A DNA stretch of 64,000 bases from Dromiciops gliroides (taxonomy: Eukaryota; Chordata; Mammalia; Microbiotheria; Microbiotheriidae). Positions within the stretch are counted from its first letter, which is position 1. Each line of letters opens with the position of its first letter. The position numbers were made by a program, and so were the translations under genes. Under the pieces are notes generated by a model. That model did not search any database. It was not told the origin of the DNA and saw nothing but the letters and a program-made list of their open reading frames with translations. Shown in pieces: positions 43,266-54,929 of this stretch. The stretch spans positions 92,672,827 to 92,736,826 of the forward strand of contig NC_057861.1 in assembly GCF_019393635.1 (NCBI RefSeq). The letters run 5' to 3'.

Positions 43266-44035
43266 GATTTGTGACACTGTTTTTTTTTTTTTTTTTAACC
43301 CAAAGGTAAGTCTTTACATTTATCCCAACTTAATTTGTGTCTTATTTGATTAGTCCAATAATCTAGGACTATTATTATTCATTCTTAATCTCTATCATAT
43401 ATTATAATTTCAATATAGTATATAATATAATTTGTATATAAATAGAATCTCTTATATATTACATTTTTATGTTTCTGTAAAATTCTGTAAGTAAGCTAAA
43501 TGATACCGTGAGGAAGTCACTTTATAACTCCACACACATACTCCTCTTTGTTTGATTTATTTTAAAATATCCAGAATAGAAAAAAAAACTATAGCTTCTT
43601 TAAAGGCCTTCTGAAATGAGGTATTGAGAGGGGGACCCGAGGTGGCGCTGCTATTAGCTTTCTTTGCCTTGCTTGCTAGCCTCTTATATCAATATTTTGA
43701 GGATCTGTGGTTTTATCAATGTGACTACTCCCTCTGCCAATAAAGATCCCAACCCTTCTTTGACTTATTATAAACTTTTGCAAAGTAACTTGTCACTCCA
43801 ATATTTATTACTGTCTGATTAATTTAGAGATATTTCTACTAGTGTTAAAAAATGCCTTGAAGAGAAAAGCCAGGAAGATTAGTCAGAAGAGATGAGTTCT
43901 CTGGATGAGTATTGGTTGTAAAGGAAACCTCTCCTAGATAAGGAAAAATCAGAGCGGGGTGGGGAGAGTGGTATCAAGGAAACGGAAGTTTTTCTTCTCC
44001 TTTTTCTCACCTACCCCCATGATGAAGATGGTCAA
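43266..44035. other. Unclassified AT-rich stretch
   Basis: A T run at 43280-43296 and AT-rich DNA to about 43600. A dispersed repeat of unknown family lies near 43690-43765 (see findings). No gene recognised. Confidence 0.35.
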
Positions 44036-44216
44036 TTTATGCATTCATTTATCTATACAATAAACATTTATAAAGTTCCTACTTGTAGCAGAGCACTGTG
44101 CTTACCTTGACAGAAGTACAAGGTTTAGATATGATGTACTTTTTGCTTTCACGTAGCATACACCATAAGAAGAGAATAACATACAAACACAAATAACTAA
44201 AATATACAATAAAACA

Positions 44217-44465
44217 GAGGCAGCTAGGTGGCACAGTGGATAGAATGCAAGGCTGGAGATAAGAAGATCTGAATTCAAATCCAACCTCAGAAACTTATTA
44301 GTTGTGTGAGCCTGAACAAGTCATTTAACCTCGGTTAATTTCCTTATTCATAAAATGGGAATGATAATAGCACCTAAGATCAAATGAGATAAATGAAATA
44401 AAGCACTTACTATGTGCCTGGAACTTAGTAAACACTGTATAAATGTTAGGTATCATTATTAGAGG
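44217..44465 (+). repeat. tRNA-headed MIR copy (marsupial MIR type)
   Basis: Head 'gaggcagctaggtggcacag', body 'gtgtgagcctgaacaagtca', then the MIR 3' half: 'aaaatgggaatgataatagc', 'gcacttactatgtgcctgga', 'aaatgttaggtatcattatt'. Confidence 0.8.
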
Positions 44466-44660
44466 AAAGGGTGCTGATATTGGACTCAAAGGACCTGGGT
44501 TCAAATCCTACCTCTAAATATTTAAAATCTATGTGACCATGGACAGGACACTTGACCTTTGTGAGTCTCACTTTTTTCATCCATAAAATGGGGAGGTGAG
44601 ACTTGATAAGGTCTAAGGTGTCTTCTGGATCTAGCTCTATGAGCCTATGAATAGCACAAG
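44466..44660 (+). repeat. MIR-family copy
   Basis: 'gatattggactcaaaggacc', 'atgtgaccatggacaggaca', 'catccataaaatggggaggt' and 'ctggatctagctctatga'. Confidence 0.7.
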
Positions 44661-44819
44661 CACATTGGAGAGATGCAGAATGAATATCTATGTAAGGTTC
44701 TAAGGGGAAATTTTCCTATTAGGTGGAATCAGAGAGGGCTTCATGACAGAGGTGCCATTTGAGTATATGTAAGAAGAGCTATATAGATGACAGAAACTTC
44801 CATAACAACAGTGCCTGAC

Positions 44820-45200
44820 ACTTAAAGAGGCAGCAGAATATAATAGGAAGAATGAAGAATGCTGGACTTCAATTCAAGAGACTAGAGCTTGAATTCCTTC
44901 CCAGAAAGTTTCTAGGTATATAAGCTCTTGCAATTCATGCAACATTTCTAAACTTCAGTTTCCTTTCTTAAATGGATATTTTTTCTAGGATGAGTGGGGT
45001 TTTTTTAATCATATAGCTCCATCCAAGTGTTATTATTCATGAAATTTCCAGTTCATGGGGCACTTCACGTCCATTGTCTCACTTGATCCTCATAACAGCC
45101 CCAGGAAATGGGCCAGACAAGCATTTCCATCCCCATTTTATTGATAAGGAAATTAAGTCTCCAAAAGGTGAAGTTATTTGCCTATGGCAAATAACTATTA
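44820..45200. repeat. MIR fragments in both orientations
   Basis: Forward MIR at 44825-44975 ('aagaatgctggacttcaatt', 'caagagactagagcttgaat') and reverse MIR at 45040-45190 ('ttgtctcacttgatcctcat', 'aacagccccaggaaatggg'). Confidence 0.6.
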
Positions 45201-45419
45201 GGTTATGAATCAATAAGTATTTCAGTTCATCAAATGCCACCCTTTCAAAAAGAATAGTCAAAAGATACCACAAAACTAATATCCCGCTGGAAAGGAAAAC
45301 ATAACAAATAATTATATTCTCTAGAATTATTTCCATCACTTCTACAATCATAGGGTTTTTAGTAACTCCCAAAAATACAAGATTAATTCTTTGGGTGTCA
45401 GGGTAAAATGGTTTGACAG

Positions 45420-45620
45420 GCCTGTGGACTCATGCTATAAAAAGATTTCTGGGATTGGAGCCAGGCAACTTGGGTTTAATCATGACTCTCACTTTGCAGC
45501 TGCATAACCTCATGTAAGTGCCTTAACCTTTCTGTGACTCAGTTTCCCCATAAGTAAAATGAAGTTTGGATTCAATGATCTATCTCTTCCAATTGCATAT
45601 CTATGATCCTATGGTCCTTT
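45420..45620 (+). repeat. MIR-family copy
   Basis: 'gggattggagccaggcaact', 'gtgactcagtttccccataa' and 'caattgcatatctatgatcc'. Confidence 0.7.
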
Positions 45621-45907
45621 GAGCTCTGCTGTCTAGCCTTCCTTATTGACTGTTCCCCCATGACAGCTCTCATATCTAACCACTTCTCCTCAGTCTAGTT
45701 CAAATCTTTGTCATCTCTCATCTGGACACTTTTGATAGCTTCCTAATTGGCACCTCTGCCTTCAGATTCCCTTCTTTCCCATTTATCCTACATGTAGTGG
45801 CCAAATTGATATTCTTGAAAATCAGAAGTCTACCCACTTCACACTCTACTCAAGAAGCTTCCATGATCCCCTATTATTTCAAAAGTAAATACAAACTTGT
45901 CCATATT

Positions 45908-46155
45908 GGGCAGCTAGGTGGGCACTGGGCCTGGGGTCAGGAAGACCTAAGTTCAAATCTGATTCAGACATTTATGAGTTGCTTGACCACTTGACCTAAA
46001 TCTTCTTCAGTTTTCTCATCTGTAAAACGGAGATAATAATTCCATCTACTTCCCATAGCTATTGTGAGGATCAAATGAGATAATATTTCTAAAGAATTTA
46101 GCACAGTGACTGGCATGTAGTAGGCATTATATAAATGTTAGCTGTTATTATTGAT
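45908..46155 (+). repeat. tRNA-headed MIR copy (marsupial MIR type)
   Basis: Head 'gggcagctaggtgggcactg', then 'gttttctcatctgtaaaacg' and 3' half 'gaggatcaaatgagataata', 'gactggcatgtagtaggcat'. Confidence 0.8.
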
Positions 46156-46394
46156 TTCTGTTATTATCATTGAATTTAAAACTCTTCCTATTCTGTCTCC
46201 AGCATATGCTTCCAAATTTTAAGGGAAAATTTAGTTTCCTTTAAAACACTGCTCAGGTATGACCTCCTTCCCAAGACCTTTCTGCATCCCAATAATTATT
46301 AGAGTTCTTCTTCCCATCACTTGGTATCTATATTTATTTTGTATACAAGATTTCCCATTTGGGGAACGCTGTATATTTTCTATTTACTTATCTG

Positions 46395-46600
46395 TACAAT
46401 GGGAGTCAACGAAATACAGAAGAAAGACTGTTGAATCAGAGGATCTGGGTTCAAATTCTATCTCTGATATTTACAATCAGTGTGACCTTAGGCAAGTCAC
46501 TTCATTTCCTTATATCTCAGTTTCTTCATCTGTAAAATAAGGAAGTTGGAGTAAATGGGCTCTGATATCCCTCGGAACTTGAAAGCTAAGATCCTCTATT
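46395..46600 (+). repeat. MIR-family copy
   Basis: 'gttgaatcagaggatctggg', 'gtgtgaccttaggcaagtca', 'agtttcttcatctgtaaaat'. Confidence 0.78.
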
Positions 46601-46789
46601 TTTTTTCCCTAATTAAATATAACCTCCTTGAGGTCAGAGTTCATTTAATTTTGGATCCCCAGTGCTCATCACAGTGTTTGGCACACAGTAGGTGTTTAAT
46701 AAATAATTGGTGAATTGGAATAGAATTACTAAGTACCTGTGATAGGCCAGGCACTGTGCTAAGCACTTAACAAATATCTCATTTGACTT

Positions 46790-47230
46790 TAATTGTTAGA
46801 TTGAAAAAGCATGGCTCAGGATTGTGGACTCACACAGAGTACAGTGAGAAAGAAAATGAAGAAACACAACTTCAGGCCATTATCCCTAAGGAACATTGGT
46901 TCCAAAAATTTTCAATAATATATTCAGAAAGAACACAAAGGTACTTCTTGCTATGTAGTTCTATTTTTTTACAACTGATTCTTCAAACAAAGTAATTTCA
47001 AATTGCTCCCATGGCATTTGTCATGCATGGAAGAGGCCAGTATTTGCAGCCTTTCTCACTGGGAGGGATGTGCACAATCCTTGGGCTATCAGCTGACAGA
47101 CACGGATTCTCTATAATCATGAAACACGGCTCCTGAAAATCAACTATCCCCAAGTGGGGAAGACAAAGAGAAGGAACAGAAAGCTCACTCCAGGCACTGA
47201 GCTACTAATTAGGCTTGTCCTCCACTTTGG
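46790..47230. other. Repeat-poor stretch
   Basis: No repeat recognised. Bases 47000-47215 are non-repetitive with moderate G+C and may be a conserved noncoding element, on impression only. The 70-codon frame at 46783-46995 shows no known domain. Confidence 0.3.
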
Positions 47231-47544
47231 GGCTCTGTGATCTCATTGATTTGGGCATTCCTTCCATTGGTAAAGATCAAAACCCTTCTGTACTTTTTTT
47301 AATCCTGAGTGATCCTTATGCATGTCCTCTTCAAAATCATTGGCAGAGGATGATCACAATTGTGGGAAGAATCAAAAGGCTGCATAATGTGACTTAGGAG
47401 GTACAAGCAACTCAGGGAAAGCCCTTGGCAATCCTACTACCCCCCCTTTCAGTCTTCCCCCTGCCCCCGGATTTCAAGCACAGTTTCAAAATAACTAAGG
47501 GTACCATCTCTTTCTCTGGCTCTGAAAATTAGGCCAATTTGAAA

Positions 47545-47720
47545 GTACAATGAGAAGCAGTGTGATTCAATGGAAAGAGCCTTGTACTAAGAGTTAGGAA
47601 ATTTGTGTTCAGGTTCCACCTTTTCCATTAGCTAGCTATGTGGCCTTGGCCTTGGCCTTGAAGTGAGGACCCCCATGCTTTAGTTTGCAAAACTATAAAA
47701 TTGCTTGATCAGAGAAGTGT
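47545..47720 (+). repeat. MIR-family copy with (CCTTGG)n triplication
   Basis: 'agcagtgtgattcaatggaa', 'agagccttgtactaagagtt'. Where the CORE motif should be, 'ggccttggccttggccttg' is a short local expansion. Confidence 0.65.
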
Positions 47721-48164
47721 AGGTGGCAGAGACGCGTGAGGCCTTCTAGAATAAACGCTTCATTTTAGAGGAGGAAATATAGATAACGACGCACACATAA
47801 TAAGTACAAAGCCAAGGTTTACATCCAAGTTCTCTGACTCCAGATCCATCATCCTTTCCATTATTTCACACTCTCTTAAGAAAGGGATCTGTTCTAAATA
47901 GAATTCATGGTACCAGTTGTACCAGATGATCTGAAATCCCCTCTAACCTTCTGACTCTTTTTCTCTAGACCAGAGTTTCGTACATCAGATTAAGAATCTG
48001 CTTTTATTTTTAACTTTGAAACCGTATTTCAGTATAATTGGTTTCCTTCATCATGCCATGTATTTTATTTTATGCATTAAGAAAATGTTCTGAGGGGTCC
48101 ATAGGCTTCACCAGGTTGCCCAAGGGTTCTCTGATACAAAACAGGTTAAGAACCTCTGCTCTTG

Positions 48165-48317
48165 GGGGCAGCTAGGTGGCGCAGTGAATAAAGCACCAGC
48201 CCTGGATTCAGGAGTACCTGAGTTCAAATCCGGCCTTGGACACTTGACACTTATTAGCTGTGTGACCCTGGGCAAGTCACTTAACCCCCATTGCCCTGAA
48301 AAAAAAAACAAAAAAAA
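48165..48317 (+). repeat. Young tRNA-derived SINE (WSINE1/SINE1 type)
   Basis: Starts 'GGGGGCAGCTAGGTGGCGCA' and ends 'CCCATTGCCCTG' with an A tail. The direct repeat 'aagaacctctgctcttg' lies at 48148-48164 and 48318-48334. It is one of the clearest target duplications in the window. Confidence 0.95.
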
Positions 48318-48329
48318 AAGAACCTCTGC

Positions 48330-48655
48330 TCTTGTTGTTGCTATTTGTCCTTTGTTCTCCAAGGGGACCTTGACATCAGGGTAATGTCATGACTTGCAGT
48401 GAATTGGATTTAAATGAGGGGGGGCTGTGCAAAGTCACCATGTCACTGTTTCCCCCAGAGCCATCTGAGTCCAGTGGCAAGATATATATCAGGATGACTA
48501 GAAATGTCTCTGGATGTTTAAGGCAATTGGGGTTAAGTAACCCCCCCACACACACCCAGGGTCATAAAGATAGTAAGTGTTTGAGGTGAAATTTAAACTC
48601 AGGTTCTCCCAATTTCAGGGCCAGTGCTCTATCTATGCCACCTACCTGCCCATGC
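48330..48655 (-). repeat. Composite tRNA-derived SINE with RTE-like tail
   Basis: Same design as 37786-38115. In plus reading the tail end is 'ttgttgctatttgtcctttg', followed by 'cttgcagtgaattggattta', 'gagtccagtggcaagatata' and then the reverse SINE body ending 'gccacctacctgccc'. Minus-strand sense. Confidence 0.72.
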
Positions 48656-48689
48656 TCTACATAATGTCAAAGGAATTTTCCTTCCCTAA

Positions 48690-49130
48690 TATTCAATGAA
48701 TGAATGAATGATATTCCTAAAACATCAATTCTACTGTGCTATTTCCATGCTCAAAATCCCTTGAAAGACTTCTCATTACCTGCTGGCTACAGTCATATTC
48801 TTTATTCCATCACTCAAATCATCCATATCCTGGTTCCACTTTATCTTTCTAAATTGATGTCCCACTTCAATGTTCACCCTTTAGTCAGACTAGCCTCCTC
48901 TATGAGCCTATCTGGCTCATTCTTAAATACAAGTCCTTGTTTACTCCAAACCTCCCTTCCCTCACTTGTCATCTCTATCTCTTAATATTGTAACCATCTT
49001 TGCAGGACCTCTCAGGGCCCACTTCCACTAGGTTTCCCAGACTGTTCCAGGTCATGTGCCACATCCTCCTATCCTAGAATACAAATTCTATCTATCTCTT
49101 GAAGTTTAGAGTCATCCTTTGCACATTATT
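48690..49130 (+). repeat. L2 LINE fragment
   Basis: Forward L2: 'catgctcaaaatcccttgaa', 'catcactcaaatcatccata', 'catctctatctcttaatatt'. The open frame at 48704-48985 (93 codons) has no protein meaning I can support. Confidence 0.65.
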
Positions 49131-49242
49131 ATGACTTCTGTGTGTGCATGTGGCTCTGTGCATATGGATGTCTTTTCATCTTAATCAGACTAACACTTGG
49201 AGCGAGAGGGACTATGTCTACTATTTCACTTGTGTCTGCCTC

Positions 49243-49500
49243 AGAGCTCTGCTTATTGTTGTTAATCACATGATCCTATGGGCCTTTGTCCATGGGGTTT
49301 TCTTGGAAAAGACACTGGAATGGTTTGCCATTTCCTTTTCCAGTGGATTGCCTTTTGGTCAGGGATCCATGAAGCAAATAGAGGTTAAGTGACTTGCCCA
49401 TGGTCACACAGCTAGGAAATGTCTGCGGATGGATTTGAACTTAGGTCCTCCTGGCTCCAGGCCCAGTACTCTATCCATTACACTAATTTACTGCCCTTTA
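49243..49500 (-). repeat. tRNA-CORE-RTE SINE (MAR1 type)
   Basis: Reverse copy: 'gtccatggggttttcttgga', 'ggaatggtttgccatttcct', 'gacttgcccatggtcacaca', 'ccattacactaatttactgc'. Confidence 0.8.
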
Positions 49501-49547
49501 AGTGCCTTGAACATAGTTATACCTAAAATAAATTGGTACAAAGGCAC

Positions 49548-49795
49548 CCTCACAGAATCACAGAATTTCAAGTGGAGACCATCTAGTGCAACCCCTACCT
49601 GGCCTGGAATCCCCTTCACAAGATACCCAACAAGTGGTCATCCGGCTTCCTCTTGGAAACCTCTGGAGGATAGGGAAGTCACTACTTACTGCACAGGTCT
49701 GTTCCCCTTCAGGCCAGTGCTAATTGTTAGAAAGTTGATCCTTCTGTTGAGCTAAACTCTGTCTTTCTCTAGCTTCCTATCCATTGATCCTAGCC
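49548..49795 (-). repeat. L3/CR1 LINE 3' region
   Basis: Reverse CR1/L3: 'tcacagaatcacagaatttc', 'gaccatctagtgcaacccct', 'ggcttcctcttggaaacctc', 'gctaattgttagaaagttga'. Confidence 0.75.
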
Positions 49796-50639
49796 AAAGA
49801 AGTAAGAAGGCATATCAGGAGTCATGGCAGAGACTCAGAATCCCTTGGCTGGGGCAGATGAAAGCATGGCCTGAGCCTGCCAATTTAGGCTGACACAGCC
49901 ACCTGAGCTCTGGGCCACTGGAGCCATTTTGAAATAGATAGTGGGGAGTAGGCAGGGTCATATTCTGAACCTTTTTAAAAATTTTTTCATTTGCTAGGGG
50001 AGTGGGTCTGTTCTGATTGCTTGATATTAGGAGGATGTTTCTGGATTAAATACTTAAATAGACACAGGTCATCCTTTGTTCCCTTTGTATAAGCAAATTT
50101 ATACAAACATTCAAGTAAGCCTCTGAAAGGAGAGCTATGTGTTCACTGATGACTGCTGGTTTGCCTACTTTGGCTGGAAGATGTGAGATTGGGGTGAGAC
50201 TCACATGACCCCCCCCCAAAGGCCCATTTTGGGTGTTCTCCATTTCTGTCTCTATTCTAGGGGTCCTTTTTGTCATGGGCTTCCTAGGTAAGCTGGTGAA
50301 TGAAGTATATGACCCTCTTCTCAGAAAAAAAAAAGTCTTAAAATGCATAGGATTACAAAGGAAACCACTTATATTGAAATAGTTACCAATATACTTTTTT
50401 AAAATTGTGGACCCCCTAAAAACTATTTATTGACCTGAATGCTAAGTGACCTGTGGACCCTACACTAAGACCCTCTATGATTCTATACTTCTTTAATTAG
50501 TGATCATATCAGTTCAATTATCCTCTCTATGCAGATGTACTCTCTAAATCTTAGTCCCCTCATTTATAAAATAGGCAAAATAATATGTTCCATAATTACC
50601 TTTTAATTAGACAATGTAAATAAAGCATTATATAGAATG
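49796..50639. other. Unclassified noncoding stretch
   Basis: No gene or definite repeat. Open frame 50348-50046 (100 codons, minus) has no recognisable domain. Confidence 0.35.
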
Positions 50640-50835
50640 AGAGCAATGTGGGACATAGATTTAAAGCTGGAAGAGACCTCAGAATTCATCTAGTCCAATC
50701 TTCTCAATTTATTCCAGAAGAAGCTAGGACCTAATGGGGCTAAGTAACCTGCCTCAGATCCTAAAATCGATGTCTTGGCATTTGAACTTAGGTCTCTCTG
50801 GCTCCTTGTCAATTGCTCTTTCCATTTTACCATAA
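50640..50835 (-). repeat. MIR3/L3-type copy
   Basis: 'aaagctggaagagacctcag', 'aattcatctagtccaatctt', 'caatttattccagaagaagc', 'tgctctttccattttacc'. Confidence 0.6.
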
Positions 50836-50859
50836 TTCTATATTACTCATCATCAATAA

Positions 50860-51318
50860 GGAAGAATTAATTTTGTCCCAATTTTATGTAAAAACAATTT
50901 TTAACATTATTTTAAAAACATTTTTGAATTCCAAATTCTCTCCTTCCCTTCCTCCACTCACCCCTCCCTGCCATGGCAAGCAATGTTACATAGATTATAC
51001 ATGTGCAGTCACACAGAACATCTTTCCAGATTGTAAAAGAAGACATAAACAAAAAATAACATGAAAAATAAAGAAAAGTAAAAAATAATATGCTTCATTC
51101 TTCATTCACATTCCATCATCTTTTTCTGGAGGTGGATAGCATTTCCATCACAAATCCATTTGAATTGTCTTGGATCTTGGTATTGCTAAGCACAGTTAAG
51201 TCATTCACAGTTGATTATCAGCTAATATTGCTGTTAGCATGTGCAGTGTTCTCCTGGTTCTACTCACTTCACTTTGCATCAGTTCATCTACACATTTCCA
51301 GTTTTTCTGAAAGCACTC
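50860..51318 (-). mobile_element. L1 LINE 3' end (truncated)
   Basis: Reverse of the L1 3' UTR and the last part of ORF2, as at 19509-20000: 'tctccttcccttcctccact', 'attatacatgtgcagtcaca', 'catctttttctggaggtgg', 'gaattgtcttggatcttgg', 'gttctcctggttctactcac'. Ends at 51318, where L2 begins. Confidence 0.8.
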
Positions 51319-51440
51319 AGGCAGAATGTATTAAATTATTATTACTATGTGCCATGTATTATACTAGGTACTGGGCATATAGTAACATAAAACTGAAACA
51401 ATTCCTTCTCTTAAAGCTTATGTTCTATTGTTCCTGTTGA
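51319..51440 (-). repeat. L2 LINE 3' end
   Basis: 'attactatgtgccatgtatt', 'atactaggtactgggcatat', 'ttcttaaagcttatgttct'. Confidence 0.6.
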
Positions 51441-51529
51441 GAAAAGGAGGGTAGATAACTGCTATACATAGTGTTCCAAAAGTCTTAGTGTTAACCTAAT
51501 ACTTTGAGGTCATCCTATTTATTCCCATA

Positions 51530-51800
51530 GAGGCAGCTAGGTTACATAGTGGATATAGCAGTTGGCCCAGAATTAAGAAGACCTGAGTTCAAATCTGGCC
51601 TCAGACAATTACTAACTCTGTAACCCTGGGCAAATTACTTAACCTCTGCTTGTCTCAGTTTCCTCAACTGTAACATGAGAATAATAAGAGTATCTACCTC
51701 CCAAAAAGGTTGTTGTGAGGATCAAATGAGATGTCTGTGAAGTGCTTAGCACAGTGCCTAGCACATGGTAAGTATTTAAAATCAATGCTTGTTTCCTTTC
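51530..51800 (+). repeat. tRNA-headed MIR copy (marsupial MIR type)
   Basis: Head 'agaggcagctaggttacata', body 'ctgtaaccctgggcaaatta', 3' half 'gaggatcaaatgagatgtct', 'agtgcttagcacagtgccta'. Well preserved. Confidence 0.85.
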
Positions 51801-51884
51801 TTTATTATTTCCTATATGGGAAGCTAACCAGCTCTATGACATTGGGCAGTTCACTTGTCTTTCAGTTCCTTGATTACTTTACAC

Positions 51885-51990
51885 ATTGTGTGTACACACA
51901 CATGCATGTGCATATGTATGAATGAATATAGAGCATACATATATGTACATACTTGTATGTATGTGTGTGCATGTTTGTCATATATACATG
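51885..51990. repeat. Degenerate TG/CA-rich simple repeat
   Basis: Irregular GTGTACACACACATGCATGT-type alternation. The 109-codon minus-strand frame at 52180-51851 runs through it and is not considered coding. Confidence 0.8.
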
Positions 51991-52574
51991 ATATGCAAAT
52001 AAGATACAAGGTCATTGGATGTGGGAAGTAACTGGAGATCAGAACAAGTTTCATGTTGAAGGTGACATAAGCTGAGTTTTGAAGGAAACTAGGGATTATA
52101 ATAGGAGGTGGTGAGGAGGTAGGACATTCTGGGTTTATAGGACTCACACAAGACATGCAAGTCCTCCCTGAATTCACCATATTGTGGAGGGCTTAGAGCT
52201 TGGTCAGACATCAAAGACACCAAATTCATTCACTGAATCCCAGGTCATTGCCAATCATCTTGACTTGTCTTGCCACTGAATTTTGATGAATCTAGAAGAG
52301 ACAGTGAGACTGATAACTTTGAAGAACTCTGTCTCACTTAAATCCAGTTCATGAGCAAGTTAAGACACTACTATATAATGTCACTGGTTCTCTTCTAACA
52401 TGAATCACAATATTAATATTATTAGTGGTGTTATTATTGTTGCTGCTACCATGGCAGACAGTAGTTTTCCAAAGTGGTTCTTCCATTTGTTTAAAGGGGA
52501 TTTAAAAGGGACTGTAGCATATTAACTTTTAATATTTTAAATATGTTTAGAGCAGTGTTCAGGTATACCTGCAG

Positions 52575-52805
52575 GTAGGTTGTACAATAGATTGGACTCT
52601 GGATTAAAATCAAGAAAAGCTGAGTTCAAATCCAACCTCAGACACTTACCAGCTAAGGGACCAAGGACAATCATTTAACCTTTCCAAGCCTCAGTTTCTT
52701 CATTTTTAAAATGGGGATTATAATAACTTCTACTTCATCAGGTTGTGAGGAACAAATGCGATAATATTTGTAAGTATTATATGAATGCTAGTTATTATGA
52801 TTAGA
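52575..52805 (+). repeat. MIR-family copy
   Basis: 'gattggactctggattaaaa', 'gctgagttcaaatccaacct', 'tttaaaatggggattataat', 'gaatgctagttattatga'. Confidence 0.78.
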
Positions 52806-53400
52806 TTTACAAAATCTGTCTTTTTCAGAATCAGCTCTAAGGTTTTACATTTCCAATGAAACTTCATGTTTTTATCTGCCTGACATATTTTCCTGGAGTT
52901 ATGAAGTTTTCTGCATTTAAGTTATGGGAAATTTGGCAAAAAGATTCTATGTTTCCTTCTGTTTATGCTGCTTTGTTAAAGTCATAGGTGACAACTGTAA
53001 CTTTATTTTTCTATGAGGCCTTTTAAAAGTATTTTTGACACTGTGGTTGACCCATCTGGTTCACAAATTCAATTATGTGTGCTTGGTAAAATGCTGTAGA
53101 TCTAAAAATACATCATCGAGATGCTAATCAATGCAATTGTGGGTATTTAAGAGAGCAGCTGTAATACAGGTTACTACAGACAATTAACATCCATAAGCTT
53201 TTAATGAGCCCCAAACTTGTGCTAGAGACTTAGGAGAGAAAGAGGTGGAAAACACATCCCCTGTCCTCAGGGCACTTAAACACTTGCTGGGGAGCCAGGA
53301 ACTGTTCATTAAATGATCAACTACAACAAAATGTCACATCTGCTAAATGACCCATGGATGGTATAGACAGGGGCTGCTACCATATTTTGAAGACAAGAGT
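52806..53400. other. Repeat-poor AT-rich island
   Basis: No repeat family recognised over nearly 600 bases, unusual for this window. Several TAAT cores and an E-box-like CAGCTG lie at about 53100-53210. A candidate conserved noncoding element, unproven. Confidence 0.35.
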
Positions 53401-54288
53401 TCATGTTACTCTGGAGAAGTAGCTATGGTCTTAAATTTGCCATTCCATTCATCATTAGACCTCTCAAAATAAGAATCAGCCTACATTCACTTCCTCACTA
53501 CCCCAACACCTTGTCCACCTGGATTCATTCCCTACTACAGTACTGAGGAGCTTCCTCTCAAGGTCATCATTGACTTTCTAATCACCAAATCCAAACCAAT
53601 GCTTTGGTGTTTGTTTTTTTGCATTTTTATTACTTCTATTATTATTTTTAGTCCTCATCCTTCTCTGGGGCATTTTGCATTTTTGACTACTCACTTTTTT
53701 TCTAGATACTTGGCCCTCCCTTAGTTTCCAAAACACCTCCATCTTTTAGCTTTCCATTCTGGTCTTTCTCATTCTCCTTTGATTTCTCTTACTTGTCTCA
53801 CACATGGATTGTGGGTAGGTTCCAAGGCTTGGGCCTCAAGCCTCTTCTCTCCATCTCTTCTCTTTCCTTTGGTCATTTCATCTTCTCACTTATAATATTA
53901 ATGCAGATGACTGACGAAACCTATATAATAAACCCTAATCTCTCTTTTGAACCCACATGACCAACTGCTTGCTGAACATCTCCATCTGGAAGTCCCACTG
54001 GCCCCTAAAGTAAGTATGTCCAAAATTGAGTTTACTATCTTTTCCTCTTCACTTCTTCTCCTTAACTTCCTAATTTCTGTTTATAACCCCACCATTATTT
54101 TAGTCACCCAGACTCAAAACTTTATAATCATCTTTGATTCTTTAATCTCCTTTATTAGAAATATACATTCATTTGCTAAGCCTTCTTAATTCCACAGTCT
54201 ATATTTTCCTTTCCTCAAAAAATAAAAAAAAAAACTGAGAAAAAACATTCTTATGACAGTACTATAGTAGAAGAGATAGAAGCAATAT
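53401..54288. other. Unclassified noncoding stretch
   Basis: Pyrimidine-rich, L2-like patches (for example 'acatctccatctggaagtcc', near 53970) but not clear enough to assign. The 80-codon frame 53947-54189 is unremarkable. Confidence 0.35.
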
Positions 54289-54450
54289 TGTGACAGAATC
54301 TTAGAATTTAAGTATTGGAAGGAAAACCAAATGCCATATAGTCCATACCTGACCATGAATCTCTTCTTCCCCATCTCCAGTAAAGAGTCATTCAGTCCCT
54401 ACTTGAATATCTCCAGAGAGAGTGATCCCTCTCCTGAGGCAATGAATTGT
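54289..54450 (-). repeat. L3/CR1 LINE fragment
   Basis: 'tgacagaatcttagaattta', 'catatagtccatacctgacc', 'ctacttgaatatctccagag'. Confidence 0.65.
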
Positions 54451-54662
54451 GATTTTAAGAAGAATGATAGGAAGTTGGAAAGTTGTCACGAGTATATTAT
54501 ATGGAGCACTTGAATAGAAAGCAGATATTGGTGAGGAAATGAAGAAAAGAAGGATAAACTTGGACCAGGGTCATGATATAGCAGTCATGGAAGACTTTGA
54601 CTATCTGGACATTTACTTGGATCTCTCTGTGAAAAGCATTAGGGAGCAGGTTTGGGATGTAA

Positions 54663-54790
<128 letters not shown>

Positions 54791-54929
54791 GGGGTTGGGA
54801 GGAGGACTTGGCCTCAATCACATAATGAACCCTACTTATGAGCAAAGTCTAACTTTTATGGGTCACCAGTCTTATCGTCACCCTCCACCCCCCCACATGT
54901 GTTAATGAAAAGGACAATTAGTCCTCATG

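Larger units (their letters stand above)
45621..46730 (+). repeat. L2 LINE, 3' part, split by two MIR-type copies
   Basis: Forward L2 at 45621-45905 ('catctggacacttttgatag', 'agcttcctaattggcacctc'), about 46160-46390 ('ctattctgtctccagcatat', 'atgacctccttcccaagacc') and 46600-46730 ('cctccttgaggtcagagttc', 'cagtgtttggcacacagtag'). The interruptions are MIR copies at 45908-46155 and 46395-46600. The three parts are in the order expected of one element. Confidence 0.8.

Noticed and set aside
50046..50348. 100-codon minus-strand frame
   Set aside because: No recognisable domain, no codon pattern suggesting selection, and a poly-A/poly-T segment at its start.
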